Below are positions 8,297 to 17,428 of a DNA stretch of 64,000 nucleotides, piece by piece. A program made the position numbers and the translations under genes. This DNA comes from Amycolatopsis taiwanensis DSM 45107 (lineage in GTDB: Bacteria; Actinomycetota; Actinomycetes; Mycobacteriales; Pseudonocardiaceae). Positions within the stretch are counted from its first letter, which is position 1. Every line of letters begins with the position of its first letter. The DNA lies in contig NZ_JAFB01000003.1 of the NCBI RefSeq assembly GCF_000519205.1, positions 145,428 through 209,427 of the forward strand, in the 5' to 3' direction. A model generated the notes under the pieces. That model saw only the letters and a program-made list of their open reading frames with translations. It was not told the origin of the DNA and did no database searches.

Positions 8297-8899
8297 GTGA
8301 CACTGTCCGCCGAACTCTGGCCCGACGTCCAGCCCGACGCCGCCCGGCGGCTGATGCTCGCCGCCGTCGAATCCTTCGCCGAACGGGGCTACCACGCCAC
8401 CACGACCCGAGACATCGCCAGCGCCGCGGGCATGAGCCCGGCCGCGCTGTACGTCCACTTCCCGTCCAAGGCGGCGCTGCTGTTCGCGATCAGCGAGAGC
8501 GGTCACCAGCAGACGTTGACCCTGGTCGAGTCGGTGGCCAAGCGGGACCAGAGCCCGCTGGTGAAGATGCGCAAGATCGTCGAGGACTTCGTCTCCTGGC
8601 ATGCGCGGCGGCACACCGTGGCACGGGTCGTCCAGTACGAGCTGAAGGCCTTGCCGGAGAAGGAATACGAGGTGATCGCGGGGCTGCGGCGCCGCATCGA
8701 GCAGACGGTCCGGGACGTGATCGCCGAGGGTACCGAGCAGGGCGTCTTCACCGTCAGCGACGTCCGCACGGCCGCGCGGGCGGTGCTGTCGCTCGGTGTG
8801 GACGTCGCGCGGTGGTACACCGAGCGCAGCGGCAAGACCCCGAAGGCGCTCGGCCACGACTACGCGGAGTTGACCTTGCGCATGCTCGGTGCGGGCTGA
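8297..8899 (+). CDS. TetR/AcrR family transcriptional regulator
   Basis: A 200-residue regulator. The N-terminal helix-turn-helix reads TTTRDIASAAGMSPAALYVHF around residue 40, followed by a TetR C-terminal ligand domain of normal size. GTG at 8297 is the only start that gives a complete DNA-binding domain without a long unmatched extension; TACACT at 8283-8288 could be a -10 box, giving an almost leaderless mRNA. The divergent SDR operon is the probable target. Confidence 0.85.
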   Translation: MTLSAELWPDVQPDAARRLMLAAVESFAERGYHATTTRDIASAAGMSPAALYVHFPSKAALLFAISESGHQQTLTLVESVAKRDQSPLVKMRKIVEDFVSWHARRHTVARVVQYELKALPEKEYEVIAGLRRRIEQTVRDVIAEGTEQGVFTVSDVRTAARAVLSLGVDVARWYTERSGKTPKALGHDYAELTLRMLGAG

Positions 8900-8940
8900 C
8901 TCCACCCGCACAAGCTATCGCCCGCTGGAAACCAGCGCTG

Positions 8941-9354
8941 TCAGGCGTTTTCACAGACGCCCAACTGGTGCCCAATCGCGGGCGAGTCGACCAAAGCCCA
9001 GTGTTCGACGATCTTGCCCTCCCACACGCGGACCATGTCGATGCCGGTGACCTCATAACTCCGCCCGGACGCCGGGTGAGTGCCGCGAACGGTGTAGCGG
9101 TTGACGGAGAAATCACCGGAAGCAACGTTGTGCTCGATCGTCGACCGGACGCTGTCATCCAGGTATTCCCACTTCTGTTTCCAGGCAGCCACCCCCTTGT
9201 GATCGCCGGAAGTGCCTCCGCGGTGGTCGACGACGTCCGGATCGATGAGCGCCAGCGCCTCCTCCCGCCTGCCTGCACTGAACAACTCGACAACGCGCCG
9301 GTGGACCTCGGCCGCACCGGCGACCGACGTGGCAGCTTTCGTCTGTTCTAACAT
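8941..9354 (-). CDS. SnoaL-like (NTF2 fold) protein
   Basis: A 137-residue protein with the SnoaL-type pattern: HRRVVELFSAGRREEAL, a DVVDHRGG segment and the closing VWEGKIVEHWALVD. The family contains polyketide cyclases and many small hydrolases or isomerases of unknown substrate. It stands alone, facing a TetR gene across 100 bases with two operators, and is probably repressed by that regulator. A cyclase role is not implied, as there is no polyketide cluster here. Confidence 0.82.
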   Translation of the reverse strand: MLEQTKAATSVAGAAEVHRRVVELFSAGRREEALALIDPDVVDHRGGTSGDHKGVAAWKQKWEYLDDSVRSTIEHNVASGDFSVNRYTVRGTHPASGRSYEVTGIDMVRVWEGKIVEHWALVDSPAIGHQLGVCENA

Positions 9355-9383
9355 GTGGTGTCTCCGCTATCGACCGGGAACAT

Positions 9384-9441
9384 AACCGGGGAACTCCCCA
9401 GTTAACTTGCTCCGGTAGCTTAAACGGGGATGTCCCCGATT
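9384..9441. promoter_or_regulatory. Twin 20-bp palindromic operators between SnoaL-like gene and TetR gene
   Basis: Two copies of one pattern, AACnGGGGAnnTCCCCnGTT-like: 9384-9403 (AACCGGGGAACTCCCCAGTT) and 9422-9441 (AAACGGGGATGTCCCCGATT). Their centres are 38 bp apart. They lie between divergent genes, just upstream of a TetR start, so TetR autoregulation plus control of the SnoaL-like gene is the natural reading. Confidence 0.75.
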
Positions 9442-9454
9442 ACCCAGGAGGGCC

Positions 9455-10045
9455 ATGTCATCGGCCGGTGCCGAGCCCGCACCACACCAAGAACAGCCGC
9501 GGCGACCCCGCCGGGCCGACGCGCAGCGCAACTACGAGCGGCTGCTGGCCACCGCCAGGAAGGTCTTCAGCGAGCATGGCGTCGACGCACCTCTCGACGA
9601 CATCGCCCGCCAGGCCGGGATCGGCAACGCCACGATGTACCGGCATTTCCCGACGCGCCGAGACCTGATCATCGCGGTTTACGCCGATGAGGTGGCCGCG
9701 CTCTGCGCCCGGGGCGAAGCCCTGCTCGAAGATGGGTCGCCCGCTGACGCGCTCTTCAGCTGGCTACGTGACTTCATCGCGCACGTGGCCACAAAACGAG
9801 CATTGGCGCTGGCCATCCCCAACGATCAGGGCGGGCAGCGCTCGGCTCTGTTCGATCGCTGGCACAGGGCCATGCACACGACCGCGTCAACCTTGCTGAC
9901 GCGCGCCCGAAGCCGCGGCGCCGTCGATCCCGATCTCGAGGTATCCGACCTGCTCACACTGGCCAACGGCCTCGCCGTGACCAGCAGCGACCCCGATCAA
10001 GCCGAGCGCTGCCTGGGAATCCTCCGTCGCGGCATCGCGCCGTGA
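9455..10045 (+). CDS. TetR/AcrR family transcriptional regulator
   Basis: A 196-residue regulator with helix-turn-helix APLDDIARQAGIGNATMYRHF near residue 50, then a SbtR-like C-terminal domain (a proline-poor helical segment beginning LFSWLRDFI). The ATG is preceded by a good Shine-Dalgarno (CCAGGAGGG). The first 30 residues are a basic, Pro-rich tail before the DNA-binding domain. Two GGGGA-nn-TCCCC palindromes directly upstream are its likely binding sites. Confidence 0.87.
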   Translation: MSSAGAEPAPHQEQPRRPRRADAQRNYERLLATARKVFSEHGVDAPLDDIARQAGIGNATMYRHFPTRRDLIIAVYADEVAALCARGEALLEDGSPADALFSWLRDFIAHVATKRALALAIPNDQGGQRSALFDRWHRAMHTTASTLLTRARSRGAVDPDLEVSDLLTLANGLAVTSSDPDQAERCLGILRRGIAP

Positions 10046-10136
10046 CCAGGGGCATCGTGCCCACGGAGTCCGGCGTCAGCTCACACACGCTTCGGGGAGA
10101 ACTCACGCGAGGTGCTTCCTGTGACACTGTAGGCGC

Positions 10137-10592
10137 ATGACGAACTTCGACCCCGGCGAGATGCTCGCCGTCGCGCGCGAAGAGGCGCTGACCGGAAAGG
10201 CCGAGGGTGGCGTGCCGATCGGCGCGGCACTGTTCACTGTGGACGGCGAACTGCTCGGCCGTGGGCACAACCGGCGGGTGCAGGACGGCGACCCGTCGAT
10301 GCACGCCGAGACCGCGGCCTTCCGCAACGCCGGGCGGCGACGGCACTATCGGGACACGATCATGGTGACCACACTGTCGCCGTGCTGGTACTGCAGCGGG
10401 CTGGTCCGGCAGTTCGGCATCTCGCATGTGGTGATCGGCGAGGCCCGCACCTTCTCCGGCGGCCACGACTGGCTCGCCGAGCACGGGACCGGGATCACCA
10501 TCGTCGACGACCCGGCCTGCCTTTCGCTCATGACGGAGTTCGTCCGCGAGCACCCCGAACTGTGGTTCGAGGACATCGGCGAAGAGGCGTGA
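10137..10592 (+). CDS. Nucleoside/cytosine deaminase, Fcy1-like
   Basis: A 151-residue zinc deaminase. The HAE motif (H56, E58) and PCWYC (C83, C86) supply the zinc ligands and the catalytic Glu; SPCWYCSGLV and the ending ELWFEDIGE match the yeast cytosine-deaminase type more than tRNA adenosine deaminases. It would convert cytosine to uracil and ammonia in pyrimidine salvage. No permease or partner gene is nearby. An ATG at 10137 with a TGTAGG -10-like box immediately upstream suggests a leaderless mRNA. Confidence 0.85.
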   Translation: MTNFDPGEMLAVAREEALTGKAEGGVPIGAALFTVDGELLGRGHNRRVQDGDPSMHAETAAFRNAGRRRHYRDTIMVTTLSPCWYCSGLVRQFGISHVVIGEARTFSGGHDWLAEHGTGITIVDDPACLSLMTEFVREHPELWFEDIGEEA

Positions 10593-10614
10593 CCGGCCGG
10601 CTCAGCGGACGGGG

Positions 10615-10875
10615 CTATGCGGCGGTGACGACCATTAACGCAGCGCGGCCGGCTTCGGTGAGTTCGGCGGGGGCGCGGTCGCCGGGCCGGGACGGACGGA
10701 TGTAGCCGTCGCGAGCGAGGGCGCGCGCGGTCACCTGATCGCAGCAGGCGACGCCATCGACGAACAGGTCGGGCTCGCAACTGCGAGACATCTGCGCGCG
10801 GCCTGCCGCGACCGCCCGGAGCATCGCCATCGCGCGATACGAGAGTTCTTCGTTCGCACCGGACACCGGAATCAT
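10615..10875 (-). CDS. Small hypothetical protein, winged-helix-like
   Basis: An 86-residue protein beginning MIPVSGANEELSYRAMAMLR with a compact helical pattern ending in GYIRPSRPGDRAPAELTEAGRAAL, the spacing of a winged-helix reading head and wing. It has a Cys pair (ACC) in the middle. No function is assigned; similar short proteins are common in Amycolatopsis as far as I recall. It converges with the deaminase gene. Confidence 0.6.
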   Translation of the reverse strand: MIPVSGANEELSYRAMAMLRAVAAGRAQMSRSCEPDLFVDGVACCDQVTARALARDGYIRPSRPGDRAPAELTEAGRAALMVVTAA

Positions 10876-10932
10876 CCCCTCGGGAAGAGCTAAAGAGCGT
10901 GCACTCTGTTATCGCGCGCTACTCCGTTGGTG

Positions 10933-11601
10933 TTAACAAACGACGTCGCCGGCTGGTTCCGGTGACTTCGCGTTCATAGGACGCACCGCCCCTCGCCCAG
11001 GTTCCGGCAGCGTCGCGCCCAGCACTCGCGCCCACTGCCGGGCGATCCTCCTCCGCCGTCGCGTGTCGTCGGCGAGGAGGTTCGCCAATCCCAGTCCGCG
11101 AGCGAGGTCCAATGTGGACTGAACCAGTTCTCGCACTCCGGGATGCGACTCGTCCACGCCGAGCAGGTCGAGCGCGAGCCGGTGCGCCTCGCGGCCCACC
11201 CGCGCCTGCAGCGGCATCAGGGTGGCCCGCAGCGCCTCGTCGGTCGAGGCCACCACCCACAGCTGCAGCGCGGCCCGGAACGCCGGACCGGTGTAAAGGT
11301 CGAGCAGCATGTCGACCACGTGCTGGATGCGTGTCTCGCCGGGCGGCAGGCCCTCGGCCTGCCGGCGCAACTCGGCCACCTGGAACTCGCCGATGTACTC
11401 CACCGCCGCCATCACCAGGTCTTCCCGGGTGCGGAAATGGTGCTGTGCGGCACCTCGCGAAACCCCCGCCCGTTGTGCGACCACCGCGACCGTCGTCCCG
11501 TTCCAGCCGAGCTCGCCCAGGGACTCGACGGACGCTTCGACGAGCCGCCGCCGCGTCGTGCGGCTGCGCTCCTGTTGCGGATCGCCGGCCTTGACCGCCA
11601 T
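10933..11601 (-). CDS. TetR family regulator of the acyl-CoA operon
   Basis: A 222-residue TetR protein with helix-turn-helix TTVAVVAQRAGVSRGAAQHHF near residue 45. Of two close ATGs, that at 11601 has GGAG seven bases upstream and is preferred over 11607. It is the last gene of the operon, starting 14 bases after the upstream dehydrogenase, and is a likely sensor of an acyl-CoA intermediate. The palindrome at 19920-19943 in front of the first gene is a candidate binding site. Confidence 0.87.
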   Translation of the reverse strand: MAVKAGDPQQERSRTTRRRLVEASVESLGELGWNGTTVAVVAQRAGVSRGAAQHHFRTREDLVMAAVEYIGEFQVAELRRQAEGLPPGETRIQHVVDMLLDLYTGPAFRAALQLWVVASTDEALRATLMPLQARVGREAHRLALDLLGVDESHPGVRELVQSTLDLARGLGLANLLADDTRRRRRIARQWARVLGATLPEPGRGAVRPMNAKSPEPAGDVVC

Positions 11602-11615
11602 GATCATTCTCCAAC

Positions 11616-12773
11616 TCAGTAAGACTTCGGCAGGCCGAGGGTGTGCTGTGCGACGAAGTTGAGCACCATCTCGCGGCTCACCGGCGCGATCCGGCCCACC
11701 CGCACCGCGCCCAGCAGCGCGCCGAGCCCGTACTCGGTGGCCAGCCCGTTCCCACCGTGCACCTGCACCGCCTGGTCGACCGCCCGGATGGCGACCTCGC
11801 CTGCCGCGTACTTCGCCATGTTGGCCGCCTCCCCGGCGCCGGCGTCGTCACCGGAGTCGTAGCACGCGGCGGCCTTCTGGGTCATCAGCTTCGCCAGCTC
11901 CAGCTCGATCTTCACCTGCGCCAGCGGGTGCGCGAGGCCCTGGTGAGCACCGATCGGCACGCCCCACACGCTGCGCTGCTTGGCGTAGCCGACGGCCTTG
12001 TCCAGGGCATAGCGGGCGATACCGAGCGAGAACGAGGCGCCCATGATCCGCTCCGGGTTGAGCCCGGCGAACAGTTGCGCCAGCGCGGCATCCTCCGCAC
12101 CCACCAGCGCTTCGGCCGGCAGCCGCACATCGTCGAGGAACAGCCCGAACTGCTTGTCCGCCGAGACCAGGTCCATCTCGATCGGCCGGTAGGAGAAACC
12201 CGGCGCGTCCGTCGGCACGATGAACAGCGCGGGCTTGAGCCGGCCGGTCCTGGCATCCGTGGTGCGCCCGACGACGAGCACGGCCTCGGCCTGGTCGACG
12301 CCCGAGATGAACACCTTGCGCCCGTTGAGGATCCAGTCTCCCCCGTCGCGCGCCGCGGTGGTGGTCAACCGGTGCGAGTTCGATCCCGCGTCGGGTTCGG
12401 TGATGGCGAAGGACATCTTCACCTCACCGGTGGCGAACCGGGGCAGCCACCGCTGTTTCTGTTCCGTGGTACCGAACCGCGCGATCACGGTCGCGCAGAT
12501 CGCCGGGGACACGACCATGAGCAGCATCGGCGTGCCGGCCGCGCAGAACTCCTCACACACCGCCGCCAGGTCGCCGATGCCACCGCCCCCGCCGCCGTAC
12601 TCCTCCGGCACCGACACACCGAGGTAACCCAGCCGCCCGGCCTCCTGCCACAACTGCGAAGTGTGCCCGCCGCTGCGGGCGACCTTCGCGTAGTACGCGT
12701 GACCGTACTTGCGCGCGAGATCGCCGACCGCCGCGCGCAGCGCCACCCGCTCTTCGGGCTCGGTGAAATTCAC
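11616..12773 (-). CDS. Acyl-CoA dehydrogenase
   Basis: A 385-residue FAD enzyme. It shows the family signature AITEPDAGSNSHRL, the KVFISGV segment and the C-terminal QVHGGNGLATEYG that holds the cofactor region. The reaction introduces a 2,3 double bond into an acyl-CoA thioester, passing electrons to ETF. The start is the GTG at 12773, which overlaps the stop of the biotin carboxylase gene by 4 bases (GTGA). Together with a second dehydrogenase at 16.3-17.4 kb it suggests two oxidation steps in one pathway. Confidence 0.92.
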   Translation of the reverse strand: MNFTEPEERVALRAAVGDLARKYGHAYYAKVARSGGHTSQLWQEAGRLGYLGVSVPEEYGGGGGGIGDLAAVCEEFCAAGTPMLLMVVSPAICATVIARFGTTEQKQRWLPRFATGEVKMSFAITEPDAGSNSHRLTTTAARDGGDWILNGRKVFISGVDQAEAVLVVGRTTDARTGRLKPALFIVPTDAPGFSYRPIEMDLVSADKQFGLFLDDVRLPAEALVGAEDAALAQLFAGLNPERIMGASFSLGIARYALDKAVGYAKQRSVWGVPIGAHQGLAHPLAQVKIELELAKLMTQKAAACYDSGDDAGAGEAANMAKYAAGEVAIRAVDQAVQVHGGNGLATEYGLGALLGAVRVGRIAPVSREMVLNFVAQHTLGLPKSY

Positions 12774-14683
12774 GGCCGTTCCTCGCTTTCCTCCACCGGA
12801 CGCACCACGGCGAGCACCGCGCCCACGTCGACCTGCTGCCCCACGGTGACCGGCAGTTCCGCGACCACGCCCCCGGCGGGCGCGGAGACCTTGTGTTCCA
12901 TCTTCATCGCTTCCAGCCACAGCAACGTGTCCCCGGCCTCGACGCGGTCACCGGCCGCCACCGCCACGCGCAGCACCGTGCCCGGCATGGGCGCGACGAG
13001 CGAGCCCGCCGCGAGCGCCGCGCCGGGTTCGGTGAACCGCGGCACCGGAGTCAGCGCGACCGGCCCGACGCACACCAGGCCCGGATAGCGGCCGACTTCG
13101 AAGGTGCGACGGACGCCTGCCACCTCCAACACCACTTGGCCGGGACTCGTCTGCACTACCTGGACTTCCGCGTCGAGATCGGGTGCGTTCACCACGACGC
13201 CGGAACGCTGGTAGGTGTAGGCGACTTCGTGCTCGACACCGTCCACTGTGTACATTCTGCGCTGCGGCGCCGACCACACGTTGCGCCAGGCCCCCGGGCC
13301 GGAACCCCGGTCTGCCGCCGCGTCCGCCAGCGCGGCGACGATCGCGGCCAGCCGCGGATCGCCCAGCGGGCGGGCAAGCGTGTCCAGCCCATGCCGCTCG
13401 AAGAACCCGGTGTGGATCTCTCCGGCGCGGAACGCCTTGTGCCGCAACACGTTCACCAGCAGGTCACGGTTGGTGCGCGGGCCATGGATGGTGGCCCCGG
13501 CCAGCGCCGTGGCGAGCTTGCGGGCCGCCGTGGCGCGATCCGGCGCCCACGCGATCACCTTGGCCAGCATCGGGTCGTAGTGCACCCCGATCACCGACCC
13601 GTCGACGACGCCGCTGTCGACCCGCACGTCACCGGGTACGGAAAACCGGTGCAGCGTCCCGGTCTGCGGCTGCCAGCCGGCGGCCGGGTCCTCGGCGTAG
13701 AGGCGCACCTCGATGGCGTGCCCGTTGCTCGCGGGCGGTTCGAGCGGCAGCCGGTTTCCTTCGGCGATCGCCAACTGCAACTCGACCAGATCGACCCCGG
13801 TCACGCACTCGGTGACCGGATGCTCGACCTGAAGCCGCGTGTTCATTTCCAGGAAGAAGAACCGGCCGTCGGAGGTGACGAGGAATTCCACGGTGCCCGC
13901 ACCGACGTAGTCGATCGCCTTGGCCGCCTTGCGCGCCGCCTCGAACAGTTCCTCGCGCAGCCGATGTCCGACGGCCGGCGACGGCGCTTCCTCGATCACC
14001 TTCTGGTGCCGCCGCTGGATCGAGCACTCGCGCTCGCCGAGCGCCCACATCGTGCCGTGCCCGTCGGCGACGATCTGCACCTCGATGTGCCGTCCCGTTT
14101 CCAGATACCGTTCGCAGAACACGGTCTCGTCGCCGAATGCCGAGGCCGCCTCGGCCCGCGCGCTGTCGACCGCGGCGGCGAGTTCGTCGAACGAGCGGAC
14201 CACGCGCATCCCGCGCCCGCCACCGCCCGCGGATGCCTTGACCAGCACCGGAAGATCGTCCTCGGTCACCTCGGCCGGGTCCAGTCCGGACAGCACCGGC
14301 ACCCCGGCGCGGGAGGAGATCCGCTTGGCGGTCACCTTCGACCCCATCGCCTCGATCGACTCCGGCGACGGGCCGACCCAGGTCAGGCCGGCGTCGAGCA
14401 CCGCGCGGGCGAAGGCCGCGTTCTCGGAGAGGAAGCCGTATCCGGGATGCACGGCGTCCGCCCCGGCCGCGGTGGCCGCCGCGATCAGCGCTTCGATACG
14501 CAGGTAGGTCTCGGCCGGGGTGTTCCCCGGCAGCCGGACCGCCGCGTCCGACTCCGCCACGTGGGGCGCCGAGGAGTCCGCGTCCGAGAAGACCGCTACC
14601 CGCTCGATGCCCAGCCGCGCGCAGGTCCGGAACACCCGGCGGGCGATCTCGCCCCGGTTCGCCACGAGCAACGTGGAAATCAT
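12770..14683 (-). CDS. Acyl-CoA carboxylase alpha subunit (biotin carboxylase + biotin carrier)
   Basis: A 637-residue subunit. Residues 1-450 form the biotin carboxylase: LLVANRGEIA at the start, the ATP-grasp loop KASAGGGGRGM and the EMNTRLQVEHPVTE motif. The C-terminal 70 residues are the biotin carrier with EAMKMEH, biotin expected on K594. Partner carboxyltransferase is the next gene upstream. Size and layout fit methylcrotonyl- or geranyl-CoA carboxylase alpha; the AtuA context favours a branched or terpenoid acyl-CoA. Start ATG at 14683 has GGGA upstream and matches the family N terminus exactly. Confidence 0.93.
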   Translation of the reverse strand: MISTLLVANRGEIARRVFRTCARLGIERVAVFSDADSSAPHVAESDAAVRLPGNTPAETYLRIEALIAAATAAGADAVHPGYGFLSENAAFARAVLDAGLTWVGPSPESIEAMGSKVTAKRISSRAGVPVLSGLDPAEVTEDDLPVLVKASAGGGGRGMRVVRSFDELAAAVDSARAEAASAFGDETVFCERYLETGRHIEVQIVADGHGTMWALGERECSIQRRHQKVIEEAPSPAVGHRLREELFEAARKAAKAIDYVGAGTVEFLVTSDGRFFFLEMNTRLQVEHPVTECVTGVDLVELQLAIAEGNRLPLEPPASNGHAIEVRLYAEDPAAGWQPQTGTLHRFSVPGDVRVDSGVVDGSVIGVHYDPMLAKVIAWAPDRATAARKLATALAGATIHGPRTNRDLLVNVLRHKAFRAGEIHTGFFERHGLDTLARPLGDPRLAAIVAALADAAADRGSGPGAWRNVWSAPQRRMYTVDGVEHEVAYTYQRSGVVVNAPDLDAEVQVVQTSPGQVVLEVAGVRRTFEVGRYPGLVCVGPVALTPVPRFTEPGAALAAGSLVAPMPGTVLRVAVAAGDRVEAGDTLLWLEAMKMEHKVSAPAGGVVAELPVTVGQQVDVGAVLAVVRPVEESEERP

Positions 14684-14699
14684 CGCGTCCCTTCTCCCG

Positions 14700-16292
14700 T
14701 CACGGCCGGAACACGCCGAAGCCGTCGGCGCCCCGTACCGGTCCATTGTGGATCGCGGACAGGCACAGTCCGAGCACCGTCCGGGTGTCACGCGGGTCGA
14801 TGATGCCGTCGTCGTAGAGCATCCCGGACAGGAACATCGGCATCGACTCGGCCTCGATCTGCTGCTCGACCATGGTCCGCATCGCCGCGTCGGTCTCGTC
14901 GTCGTAGGGCTGCCCACGCCCCTCGGCCGCGGCACGGGCCACAATGGACAGCACCCCGGCGAGCTGCTGTGGCCCCATCACCGCCGACTTGGCACTGGGC
15001 CAGGAAAACAGGAACCGTGGGCCGTAGGCACGCCCGCACATGCCGTAGTGCCCGGCGCCGTAGGAGGCGCCCATCAGCACCGAGAGGTGCGGCACCTTCG
15101 AGTTGGACACCGCGTTGATCATCATGGCCCCGTGCTTGATGATGCCGCCCTGCTCGTACTCCCTGCCCACCATGTAGCCGGTGGTGTTGTGCAAAAACAG
15201 CAGCGGCGTGTCGGTGGTGTTGGCCAGCTGGATGAACTGCGTGGCCTTCTGCGACTCCTCACTGAACAGCACGCCGCGCGCGTTGGCGAGGATGCCGATC
15301 GGGTAGCCGTGCAGGCTCGCCCAGCCGGTCACCAGGCTCGTGCCGTACAGCGGCTTGAACTCGTCGAATTCGGAGTCGTCCACGATCCGCGCGATCACCT
15401 CACGAGGGTCGAACGGGACCTTCAGGTCGCCGGAGACGATGCCGAGCAGGTCCTCGGCGTCGTAGTGCGGTTCGCGGTAGTCCGGCGCCGGGGACGGACC
15501 GAGCTTGCGCCAGTTCAGGCGCCGGACGATGCCACGGCCGATCCGGATGGCGTCCGTCTCGTCCGCGGCGAGGTAGTCGGCGAGACCGGAGACCCGGGCG
15601 TGCATCTCGGCGCCGCCGAGCGACTCGTCGTCGGCTTCCTCGCCGGTGGCCATCTTCACCAGCGGTGGCCCGCCGAGGAACACCTTCGCCCGTTCCTTGA
15701 CCATCACCACGTAGTCCGACATGCCCGGCAGGTAGGCGCCGCCGGCCGTCGAATTGCCGAAGACCAGCGCGATGGTGGGCCGCTTCGCCGCCGAGGCCGT
15801 GGTCAGGTTGCGGAAGGTCGCCCCGCCCGGGATGAAGATCTCCTTCTGGGTGGGCAGATCCGCCCCGCCCGACTCCACCAGGTTGATCGTCGGCAGGCGG
15901 TTCTCGGCGGCGATTTCGGCCGCCCGCAGACCCTTCTTCAGGCTCGACGGGTTGCTCGCGCCGCCCTTCACGGTCGGGTCGTTGGCGACGATCAGGCACT
16001 CCACGCCTTCGACCACGCCGATCCCGGTGATCAGGCTGCCGCCGACGTGGTAACCGGTCCCCCAGGCGGCCAGCGGGGACAGCTCCAGGAACGGCGTGTC
16101 GGGATCCAGCAGCAGTTCGATGCGCTCGCGGGCCAGAAGCTTGCCGCGCCGCCGGTGCCGCTCGACGTATTTCTCGCCGCCCCCGGCGACCGCCTTGGCC
16201 TGCTCGGCCGCCAGCTCGTCGAGCTTGGCCAGCATCGCCTCCCGGTTGGCCGCGAACTCCGGGCTTGCGGTGTCCACAATGGAACGAATCAC
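14700..16292 (-). CDS. Acyl-CoA carboxylase beta subunit (carboxyltransferase)
   Basis: A 530-residue carboxyltransferase, length typical for methylcrotonyl/geranyl-CoA carboxylase beta subunits. Visible marks are [33 protein letters not shown], the acyl-CoA oxyanion segment [15 protein letters not shown] and the second [16 protein letters not shown]. It transfers CO2 from biotin to the acyl-CoA. GTG at 16292 overlaps the stop of the preceding dehydrogenase, so translation is coupled; the alpha subunit starts 16 bases after this gene ends. Confidence 0.92.
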   Translation of the reverse strand: MIRSIVDTASPEFAANREAMLAKLDELAAEQAKAVAGGGEKYVERHRRRGKLLARERIELLLDPDTPFLELSPLAAWGTGYHVGGSLITGIGVVEGVECLIVANDPTVKGGASNPSSLKKGLRAAEIAAENRLPTINLVESGGADLPTQKEIFIPGGATFRNLTTASAAKRPTIALVFGNSTAGGAYLPGMSDYVVMVKERAKVFLGGPPLVKMATGEEADDESLGGAEMHARVSGLADYLAADETDAIRIGRGIVRRLNWRKLGPSPAPDYREPHYDAEDLLGIVSGDLKVPFDPREVIARIVDDSEFDEFKPLYGTSLVTGWASLHGYPIGILANARGVLFSEESQKATQFIQLANTTDTPLLFLHNTTGYMVGREYEQGGIIKHGAMMINAVSNSKVPHLSVLMGASYGAGHYGMCGRAYGPRFLFSWPSAKSAVMGPQQLAGVLSIVARAAAEGRGQPYDDETDAAMRTMVEQQIEAESMPMFLSGMLYDDGIIDPRDTRTVLGLCLSAIHNGPVRGADGFGVFRP

Positions 16293-17428
16293 GACGTGTA
16301 CCCCAATCGTTTGGCGGCCAGACCGGTGAGGATCTCGTCGGTTCCGCCGCCGATGCCGAGAATCCGGACGTCCCGGTAATGACGCTCCACTTCGGACTCG
16401 CGCAGGTAGCCGAGCCCGCCGTGTAGCTGGACCGCCTCGTCGACCACGGTCTTCGCGGTCTCGACCGCGCTGTTCTTGGCAAAACACGCTTCGGTGACCA
16501 CATCCTCGCCCGCGACGTACCGCTCGGCGACGTGCCTGGTGTACACCCGGACGACGTCGATCGCGCGGGCCAGGTCGGTGAGCTTGTGCTGGACGAGCTG
16601 CCGGGAGATCAGCGGGCGGCCGAAAGTGTGGCGCAGGCGGCACCAGGCGACCGCCAGGTCGAGCGCGCGCTGAGCGGTGGCGTAGCCCTGCACTGCCAGC
16701 GAGAGCCGTTCGGCGACGAACTGGGTGGCGAGCTGGGCGAATCCGGAATTCTCCGGGCCGACCAGGTTGGCCACCGGCACCCGGACGTCCACGAAGGACA
16801 GCTCGGCGGTGTCCGAGCACTGCCAGCCCATCTTCTCCAGCCGTCGGCCCACCGTGAAGCCCGGTGTCCCCCGCTCCACGACCAGCAGCGACAGGCCGTG
16901 CGCTCCCGGCCCACCGGTACGAACCGCGGTGGTCACGAAGTCCGCGCGGCTGCCGGAGGTGATGAAGGTCTTCGCGCCGTTGACCACGTAGTGGTCGCCG
17001 TCGCGCCGGGCAGTCGTGCTGATCGCGGCTACGTCGGACCCGCCGTCGGGCTCGGTGATCGCGAGCGCGCCGATGAGGTCCCCGTTCAGCGCCGGGCGCA
17101 CCCACCGATCGATCTGTTCCCGCGCTCCCCCGGCGACGATGTGCGGCAGCGCGATTCCGCCGGTGAAGAGCGCGGCGATCAGACCACCGCTGCCGCCCGC
17201 GTGAAGAATTTCCTCGGTCACCGTGACCGCGTCGAGGAAATCGCCCCCGCCGCCGCCGACCTCCTCCGGCAGCGAGACGCCGAGCAGCCCGATCCGGCCC
17301 GCCACGCGGTGCAACTCGCGCGGCACGGCACCGGCCCGCTCCCAGTCGTCGAGGTGAGGCAACACCTCGGTCTCGACGAACTTTCGCACGGTCTTGCGCA
17401 ACTGCCGCCGTTCGGCCGTCTCGATCAT
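16289..17428 (-). CDS. Acyl-CoA dehydrogenase (citronellyl/isovaleryl-CoA dehydrogenase-like)
   Basis: A 379-residue FAD-dependent dehydrogenase beginning [17 protein letters not shown]. Core motifs are [23 protein letters not shown] and the C-terminal [23 protein letters not shown], where the Glu after LRES sits in the region of the catalytic base in this subfamily. ATG at 17428 overlaps the atuA stop. By context it would make the 2,3-unsaturated acyl-CoA that the carboxylase then uses, like AtuD or LiuA. Confidence 0.92.
   Translation of the reverse strand: MIETAERRQLRKTVRKFVETEVLPHLDDWERAGAVPRELHRVAGRIGLLGVSLPEEVGGGGGDFLDAVTVTEEILHAGGSGGLIAALFTGGIALPHIVAGGAREQIDRWVRPALNGDLIGALAITEPDGGSDVAAISTTARRDGDHYVVNGAKTFITSGSRADFVTTAVRTGGPGAHGLSLLVVERGTPGFTVGRRLEKMGWQCSDTAELSFVDVRVPVANLVGPENSGFAQLATQFVAERLSLAVQGYATAQRALDLAVAWCRLRHTFGRPLISRQLVQHKLTDLARAIDVVRVYTRHVAERYVAGEDVVTEACFAKNSAVETAKTVVDEAVQLHGGLGYLRESEVERHYRDVRILGIGGGTDEILTGLAAKRLGYTS

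Noticed and set aside
8923-8937. CGCTGG-AAA-CCAGCG hairpin as a terminator between the TetR and SnoaL-like genes
   Set aside because: Only six pairs, and 4 bases from the stop codon; too weak to list.
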